Program-made: the position numbers and the translations under genes
Part shown: piece after piece, positions 4,990-9,498 of the stretch
Numbering within the stretch: the first letter of the stretch is position 1
How the letters are laid out: every line of letters begins with the position of its first letter
Notes under the pieces: generated by a model
What the model was told of the DNA's origin: nothing
What the model saw: the letters and a program-made list of their open reading frames with translations, nothing else
Databases searched by the model: none
NCBI GenBank assembly: GCA_913049525.1
Contig: CAJWYZ010000043.1
Location: 1-9,498 of the forward strand
DNA from: an uncultured Fidelibacterota bacterium
GTDB lineage: Bacteria > Fidelibacterota > Marinisomatia > SCGC-AAA003-L08 > D37C17
Direction: 5' to 3'
Length of the DNA: 9,498 nt

Positions 4990-6549
4990 ATGTTTTTAAT
5001 ATTTAGAAAAGTACTATTAGTAGTTCTTTTTATGGTTCTTATTTTTGGAAATACTTCCAATAAAGGTGAGTCATATGAATATTTTATGAAAGCCGAATAT
5101 GAGCTTCTTCAAAATGATTTTAAAATGGCAGAAAAATATTATAAAAAGGCACTTTCTCTTTCTCCCGATTCTCCCACAATTCTACATTCATTAGTTGATT
5201 TAAAAATCTATCAGGGAAAATATTCCGATGCGATTAACTATTTAGAAAGAAATTTAATATTAGACCCAGATAATAAAGAGATTGGACTAAATCTTTATGA
5301 TATATACTCTCAGGAAGGAAATAATAAAAAAGCTGAACTATTACTAGATTCTCTCCTCACAATATATCCAGATGATCTAGATATTTTATATGCTAAGGCA
5401 AGCACCCAGTTTTCAAAACAGGAATGGAAAGAATTATTAAAAACATATGGAGCTATTTACGAAGTTGATACTAAACAAAATGAAATTCTATTAAAAATTT
5501 ATGAAATTGGAGTAGCTACGGCAAATATAGAGTTAGTTTGGGAAATATTAATGGAATTAAAATCTAAATACCAAGACCCAATTATTCATGAATTATTAAT
5601 TGAAATTGCCGATAGTAATGGTGAATATTTAACGGCAATTTCATTACTAATTGAGATGCTGGCTAATACTGGTAGTACAGATGAACAATTAATTAAATTA
5701 AGTCAGTTATATTTGAGAGTTGAAAAATTTAATGATGTTATAGATAATTTATTCCCTATCTATAATGCGGGGAATCATTCCTTAGATGTGCTGAGAATGC
5801 TCTTAATCGCTTTCTCCTCTCTTGACCAAACAGAAAATGAAGTTATCATTAGTGAGACATTAATAAAAGAATATCCAGAGTTGCCTGTGGGATTTGAAGC
5901 CCTATCCTTTGCTTATATACAGGCTGGGGATAACAATAAAGCAGTTGAGGTTTTACTTCAGGCACTCACAAATTTTCCAAATGAAGTTTCATTTCCCTTT
6001 TCATTGGCAACTATTTTTAATAACTCAAGGAAATTCGTGAAAGCTGAAAATTATTACCATACAGCCCTTTCCATTCAGCCAGATTTAATTGCAGCAAAAC
6101 ATGCCCTTGCGATAATGTATGAGGATATGAATGATACCAATCGATCGGATTCCCTCTTTCTCCACATGATTAACCAGAATGAAAATGATGCCGGTGGAAG
6201 AAATGATTATGCTTACATTTTATCAGAGCGAAAGGAATCTTCTAAGGACGATTTTAATTATGCACTTCAATTGGCAGAGAGTGCTATTGCAATAGACCCC
6301 GAAAATGCGGCTTTTTTGGATACAATTGGTTGGATATACTATAAATTGGAAACCTATCAAAAAGCCGAAGAATTCCTCGAAAAAAGTCTAAGCATCAATG
6401 ATAATAACCCTGTAATTTTAGAACATCTCGGTGATATTTATATAAAATTGAATAAGACTACTGAAGCTATTAACATTTATGAAAAAATACTTAAAATAGA
6501 TTCTGATAATCAAATGATAAGAAATAAAATAAATAATATATATGACTGA
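4990..6549 (+). CDS. Exported or membrane-anchored TPR-repeat protein
   Basis: The 519-residue product starts with a lysine/arginine and a hydrophobic stretch (MFLIFRKVLLVVLFMVLIFG), a signal peptide or N-terminal anchor. Nearly all the rest is TPR helices: clear units near residues 28-62 (AEKYYKKALSLSPDSP) and 63-96, degenerate helical repeats through the middle, and a well-conserved C-terminal block with NDYAYILSER, a LAxSAIAIDPENAAFLDTIGWIYYKL unit, then two further TPRs to the end. TPRs are protein-binding scaffolds; proteins of this shape often serve envelope assembly. The reading frame extends back to a TTG at 4963, but that lies inside the terminator's T run; the ATG at 4990 is preferred, though it has no Shine-Dalgarno sequence. 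The stop overlaps the following glycosyltransferase by 8 nt, so the protein probably belongs to the glycan unit. Its partner is unknown. Confidence 0.85.
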   Translation: MFLIFRKVLLVVLFMVLIFGNTSNKGESYEYFMKAEYELLQNDFKMAEKYYKKALSLSPDSPTILHSLVDLKIYQGKYSDAINYLERNLILDPDNKEIGLNLYDIYSQEGNNKKAELLLDSLLTIYPDDLDILYAKASTQFSKQEWKELLKTYGAIYEVDTKQNEILLKIYEIGVATANIELVWEILMELKSKYQDPIIHELLIEIADSNGEYLTAISLLIEMLANTGSTDEQLIKLSQLYLRVEKFNDVIDNLFPIYNAGNHSLDVLRMLLIAFSSLDQTENEVIISETLIKEYPELPVGFEALSFAYIQAGDNNKAVEVLLQALTNFPNEVSFPFSLATIFNNSRKFVKAENYYHTALSIQPDLIAAKHALAIMYEDMNDTNRSDSLFLHMINQNENDAGGRNDYAYILSERKESSKDDFNYALQLAESAIAIDPENAAFLDTIGWIYYKLETYQKAEEFLEKSLSINDNNPVILEHLGDIYIKLNKTTEAINIYEKILKIDSDNQMIRNKINNIYD

Positions 6550-7489
6550 AAATCATTCTATCAGCATCATTGTCCCTGTTTTAAATGAAGAAGGCTCTTT
6601 AGAAAAATTATACTTAGAATCTACTAATTCTTTAAAAATATATTCTAATTGGGAATTGATTTTTATTGATGATGGAAGCGATGACGAATCCAATAATATT
6701 ATGCGAAAATTAGCTGATAACGATGATAGAGTATCAGTCATTCAATTTTTTAAAAATTTTGGCAAGGCAGATGCACTTTCAGAGGGATTCAAACAAGCAA
6801 AGGGCGACATAATCATTACCATTGATGCAGATCTTCAGGATGATCCTGCTGAAATTCCCCGATTAATTACAAAAATTCAAGAGGGTTGGGATGTCGTCTC
6901 TGGTTGGAAAAAGGATAGGAAAGATCCAGCCTCAAAACGGATTCCTTCAAAGCTTTTTAATTTAGTAACCAGGATATTTACGGGAATTAAAATTCATGAT
7001 TTTAACTGTGGGTTAAAAGCATATCGACGGAAAGTGGTTAAATCTATTGATATTTACGGGGGGCTTCACCGCTATATTCCTGCAATAGCCGGGCAAAAAG
7101 GGTTTTCTGTTACTGAGATTGAAGTGAATCACCGCCCGCGGGAATTTGGAGAAACCAAGTATGGGGGAAATAGATTATTCCATGGATTTTTCGACCTGTT
7201 TACCATGTTATTTACAGGAAAATATTTTGACAGGCCTCTCCATTTCTTTGGATCTATCGGACTGTTCTTTATTATTATATCAACTGGTTGTGAAATATTT
7301 CCTATTTACGATAAACTTGTAAACGGCATCCCTTTTCAAATACATTTTGCCCTCATAGTATTTGGTGCCATGGTATTTGGGTTAGGCCTATGGTTTTTCT
7401 CTATAGGTCTATTGGGAGAATTACTTATTAAAGCATCAGGAACATCTGAAAAGAAAATCCATTCTGTGTATTCAAAAAAGCAGAAATAA
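6542..7489 (+). CDS. Family 2 glycosyltransferase, polyprenyl-phosphate (DPM1/GtrB-like)
   Basis: The 315-residue enzyme has a GT-A domain with IIVPVLNEEGSLEKL (9-23), FIDDGSDDES (41-50, nucleotide-binding D43/D44), the metal-binding DADLQDDP (95-102) and the acceptor-side motif NCGLKAYRR (155-163). HRPREFGETKYGG (197-209) is the loop conserved in bacterial dolichyl-phosphate-mannose-synthase-like enzymes. Two membrane helices follow, at about 235-255 and 268-295. This layout fits enzymes that transfer a sugar from a nucleotide donor to undecaprenyl phosphate on the cytoplasmic face, as GtrB and related proteins do. The donor sugar (glucose, mannose or another) cannot be read from the sequence. 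The start overlaps the TPR gene by 8 nt with no Shine-Dalgarno sequence; the TAA directly precedes the next ATG. It would use the carrier that UppP, encoded in this window, regenerates. Confidence 0.92.
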   Translation: MTENHSISIIVPVLNEEGSLEKLYLESTNSLKIYSNWELIFIDDGSDDESNNIMRKLADNDDRVSVIQFFKNFGKADALSEGFKQAKGDIIITIDADLQDDPAEIPRLITKIQEGWDVVSGWKKDRKDPASKRIPSKLFNLVTRIFTGIKIHDFNCGLKAYRRKVVKSIDIYGGLHRYIPAIAGQKGFSVTEIEVNHRPREFGETKYGGNRLFHGFFDLFTMLFTGKYFDRPLHFFGSIGLFFIIISTGCEIFPIYDKLVNGIPFQIHFALIVFGAMVFGLGLWFFSIGLLGELLIKASGTSEKKIHSVYSKKQK

Positions 7490-8617
7490 ATGCAAATAGC
7501 ACTTATCTCGGTAGCACCACCTTATCGAGGTGGAATTTCCAAACAGACTTCCATTTTGGTTGAAAATCTGTCCAAAAATCATTCGGTTGATGTCATAAAC
7601 TATTCACGTCAATACCCTGATTTTCTTTTTCCTGGGAAAACCCAGTATCTAGATGATAAATCAGAAAATGACAATAGTTCAAGGATGATTGACTCAATAA
7701 ATCCCCTCACATGGTTCAGCACAGGAAACAAGCTTGCCAAGAAAAATTATGACCTGGTTATTTTCAGGTTTTGGAATCCTTTTTTTGCACCAGCTCTGGG
7801 GGTCATTGCTGGAATCATAAAGAAAAAATCCTCCTACACAAAATTAATGTCATTATGTGATAATATCCTTCCTCACGAAAAAACACCCCTTGCAGATTTT
7901 CTTACCACGTATTTATTTGATAAGTTAGATGGGCATATTGTACAATCTAGTCAAACAGAAAATGAACTTCAAGAAGTGGTAGAGAATCCTGTATATGAGA
8001 AACGGTTTCATCCCATATATACCAATTTCCCCAAAAAAATAGATAAAATTACCGCCAGAAAAAAACTTGGATTATCAGCAAAAAATATCATTCTCTATTT
8101 TGGTATAATACGAGACTACAAAGGGTTTGATATATTATTAAATGCAATAGCTGAATTGAAAGATAGTGGGCTTGATTTTCACCTTTTAGCAGGGGGAGAA
8201 TGTTATGGAAGTGATGAAAAATATACCCAATTAATTTCTAATTTAGGTATTTCTGATTATATCACCTGGCATAACAAATATATACCGGATTCTGAGGTAT
8301 CCAACTATTTTTCTGCCGCAGATGTTGTTGCGCTGCCCTATCGAACCGCTTCCCAAAGTGGAGTTACCCAAATAGCCTATTCTTATGATCTTCCAGTTAT
8401 TGTCACTAAAGTAGGTGGACTTCCAGAAATTGTGGATGAGGGGCAGTCAGGGTTCACTATTGAACCGGAAAATCCAACAGAGTTAGCGAATATATTAGAA
8501 AAGAATTTGGAAGCAGGTACATTTCTAGAAATGGCAACCTATATAAAAAAATTTAAACAAAAATTCTCATGGGAATATTTTGTTAATGGTATTGAATCGG
8601 TGTATTCAAAAATATGA
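7490..8617 (+). CDS. Family 4 glycosyltransferase (GT-B fold)
   Basis: The 375-residue protein has an N-terminal GT-B acceptor domain starting with ALISVAPPYRGGISKQT (4-20), the glycine-rich loop of this class. A C-terminal donor-binding domain runs from about 195 to 350, with ILYFGIIRDYKGFDILLNAI (201-220), HLLAGG (231-236), the FSAADVVALPYR segment (274-285) and VGGLPEIVDEGQSGF (308-322). It should transfer a sugar from a nucleotide donor to a glycan acceptor in the cytoplasm. The usual E-x7-E motif is not present: the aligned stretch is ASQSGVTQIAYSYDLPVI (287-304), with A287 and I295 where the glutamates would lie. A SQSG-type version occurs in a subset of GT4 enzymes, so it is probably still active. 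The ATG follows the previous TAA with no gap, and the end overlaps the next ATG by 4 nt (ATGA). Confidence 0.9.
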   Translation: MQIALISVAPPYRGGISKQTSILVENLSKNHSVDVINYSRQYPDFLFPGKTQYLDDKSENDNSSRMIDSINPLTWFSTGNKLAKKNYDLVIFRFWNPFFAPALGVIAGIIKKKSSYTKLMSLCDNILPHEKTPLADFLTTYLFDKLDGHIVQSSQTENELQEVVENPVYEKRFHPIYTNFPKKIDKITARKKLGLSAKNIILYFGIIRDYKGFDILLNAIAELKDSGLDFHLLAGGECYGSDEKYTQLISNLGISDYITWHNKYIPDSEVSNYFSAADVVALPYRTASQSGVTQIAYSYDLPVIVTKVGGLPEIVDEGQSGFTIEPENPTELANILEKNLEAGTFLEMATYIKKFKQKFSWEYFVNGIESVYSKI

Positions 8618-9378
8618 CTCCACACATAAAAATTCTCATATTAAACTGGAATGGCAAACATCTACTCAAACCTTGTTTAGACTCGGTAACTGCCATAGAT
8701 TACCCCAATTTTTCAGTAATGGTGATTGATAATGGATCAGTAGATGATTCTGTTAAAATGGTTAATGAAAATTTCCCCGAAGTTGACATTATAGAGTTAA
8801 AAAATAATTATGGATTTGCAGGTGGATACAATCGATGTTTTACACAATTAAGAGATGAATACTCTGAATTGGTTCTCCTGTTAAATAATGATACTGAAGT
8901 GGATCCTGATATCCTTAATAGCTTCATCCAGGCAAAAGAAAAGTACGGAGATAATAATGTATATGGTGGAAAAATTTTTTATCAAAATAATCCAGAAATA
9001 ATTTGGTATGCTGGTGGAAATGTGAATTTGAAATACTTAAAAATATCTCATAGAGGCATTCGCAAACCTGATTCACCAGAGTATTCTAAACCTATGCAAA
9101 CGGATTATATCACAGGTTGCTGTCTGTTTACATCCATGGAAGTGATAAATATGCTAAACGGATTTGATGAAGACTTCAATATGTACGGAGAAGATGTAGA
9201 CTTTTGCCTGCGAGCAAAACAAGAAGGTATTAACTGTTTTTATTGTCCAGAAGCAAAATTATGGCATCATGTGTCGGCTAGTTTAGGTGGAGCATTCTCA
9301 ATTAAAAAAATGAGTAAAAAGCTAATTGGTATGGGTCGACTGTTTAATAAACATTATTTAGAATTAACTAATAAATAA
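8614..9378 (+). CDS. Family 2 glycosyltransferase, rhamnosyltransferase (WbbL)-like
   Basis: The 254-residue GT-A enzyme opens with ILILNWNGKHLLKPCLDSV (7-25) and has VIDNGSVDDS (37-46). It continues with NNYGFAGGYNRCF (64-76), the metal-binding LLLNNDTEVDPDIL (88-101), ITGCCLFTSMEV (166-177) and the catalytic NMYGEDVDFCLRAKQEG (189-205, ED at 193-194). LWHHVSASLGG (216-226) closes the domain. These are the landmarks of the WbbL/rhamnosyltransferase subgroup, which adds dTDP-rhamnose or similar sugars to lipid-linked O-antigen or cell-wall glycans; the actual donor is unknown. There are no membrane helices, and the length is somewhat short for the subgroup, which often has a C-terminal extension. 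The ATGA overlap with the preceding GT4 gene implies coupled expression. Together with the other two transferases and the TPR protein it forms a small glycan-assembly unit. Confidence 0.9.
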   Translation: MTPHIKILILNWNGKHLLKPCLDSVTAIDYPNFSVMVIDNGSVDDSVKMVNENFPEVDIIELKNNYGFAGGYNRCFTQLRDEYSELVLLLNNDTEVDPDILNSFIQAKEKYGDNNVYGGKIFYQNNPEIIWYAGGNVNLKYLKISHRGIRKPDSPEYSKPMQTDYITGCCLFTSMEVINMLNGFDEDFNMYGEDVDFCLRAKQEGINCFYCPEAKLWHHVSASLGGAFSIKKMSKKLIGMGRLFNKHYLELTNK

Positions 9379-9383
9379 CGCTA

Positions 9384-9498
9384 ATGCATTATTTTACCCA
9401 AATTAAAGAAAATTATCGCCAAGCCATTTCCGTTAGTAATGTGATCGATTTTTGGACCAATCAGGTATGCCGGCGAATTGCAGCTGTAATAGTTGTTT
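9384..9498 (+). CDS. Start of a further gene, truncated by the window edge
   Basis: An ATG 5 nt after the previous stop opens a frame with 38 readable codons beginning MHYFTQIKENYRQAIS and continuing VSNVIDFWTNQVCRRIAAVIVV to the window end with no stop. The close spacing and identical strand suggest it continues the glycan unit. A polar N-terminus followed by a tryptophan-containing amphipathic stretch, a double arginine and a hydrophobic run would fit a membrane protein. The FWTNxxCRRIAA pattern faintly recalls the N-terminus of CDP-alcohol phosphatidyltransferases, but this is too little sequence to name the product. Confidence 0.65.
   Translation, partial: MHYFTQIKENYRQAISVSNVIDFWTNQVCRRIAAVIVV

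Noticed and set aside
6553..6741. Open frame of 62 codons on the - strand inside the first glycosyltransferase
   Set aside because: It is opposite the nucleotide-binding motifs of a clear GT2 gene and has no features of its own.

Overview
The window is AT-rich, compactly coded DNA with every recognisable gene on the + strand. It reads as a chromosome segment of a Gram-negative-type, probably free-living bacterium: it has exported repeat proteins, an ECF sigma/anti-sigma pair and surface-glycan glycosyltransferases, and no phage, plasmid, transposon or CRISPR hallmarks. Most start codons have no Shine-Dalgarno sequence, and one small basic protein loosely recalls a Bacteroidota family (DUF4295). 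Together these point weakly to the FCB superphylum or an AT-rich relative such as Marinimicrobia. That placement is inference; no marker gene here fixes the taxonomy.

Layout. Positions 1-65 hold what may be the tail of an upstream gene, possibly broken by a TAG. A perfect hairpin terminator (87-116) then isolates the next unit. A secreted protein of ten MORN repeats occupies 167-1012. A tight five-gene run follows (1082-4630): laccase-domain protein PgeF, undecaprenyl-diphosphatase UppP, DNA polymerase III delta subunit HolA, an ECF sigma factor, and a zinc-binding, single-pass membrane anti-sigma factor. Genes in this run overlap, abut or lie 15 nt apart, so it is probably one transcript. 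A 94-nt gap with a long inverted repeat precedes a 63-residue basic protein (4725-4916), which ends at its own terminator (4936-4964). Immediately after come an exported TPR protein (4990-6549) and three glycosyltransferases (GT2 polyprenyl-phosphate type, GT4, GT2 rhamnosyltransferase type), all translationally coupled. A new reading frame begins at 9384 and runs off the end.

How the genes fit together. The common theme is the cell envelope. PgeF is linked to peptidoglycan-precursor quality control, and UppP regenerates the undecaprenyl-phosphate carrier. The sigma/anti-sigma pair can carry a membrane or periplasmic signal to transcription. The three glycosyltransferases probably build a lipid-linked surface glycan that would use the same carrier. 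HolA is a replication housekeeping gene embedded in this run. The window looks mostly like ordinary core genome. The items most worth a second look are the 63-residue protein with its structured upstream region, the possible in-frame TAG at the left edge, the higher-order duplication in the MORN protein, and the terminator placed almost on top of the TPR gene's start.
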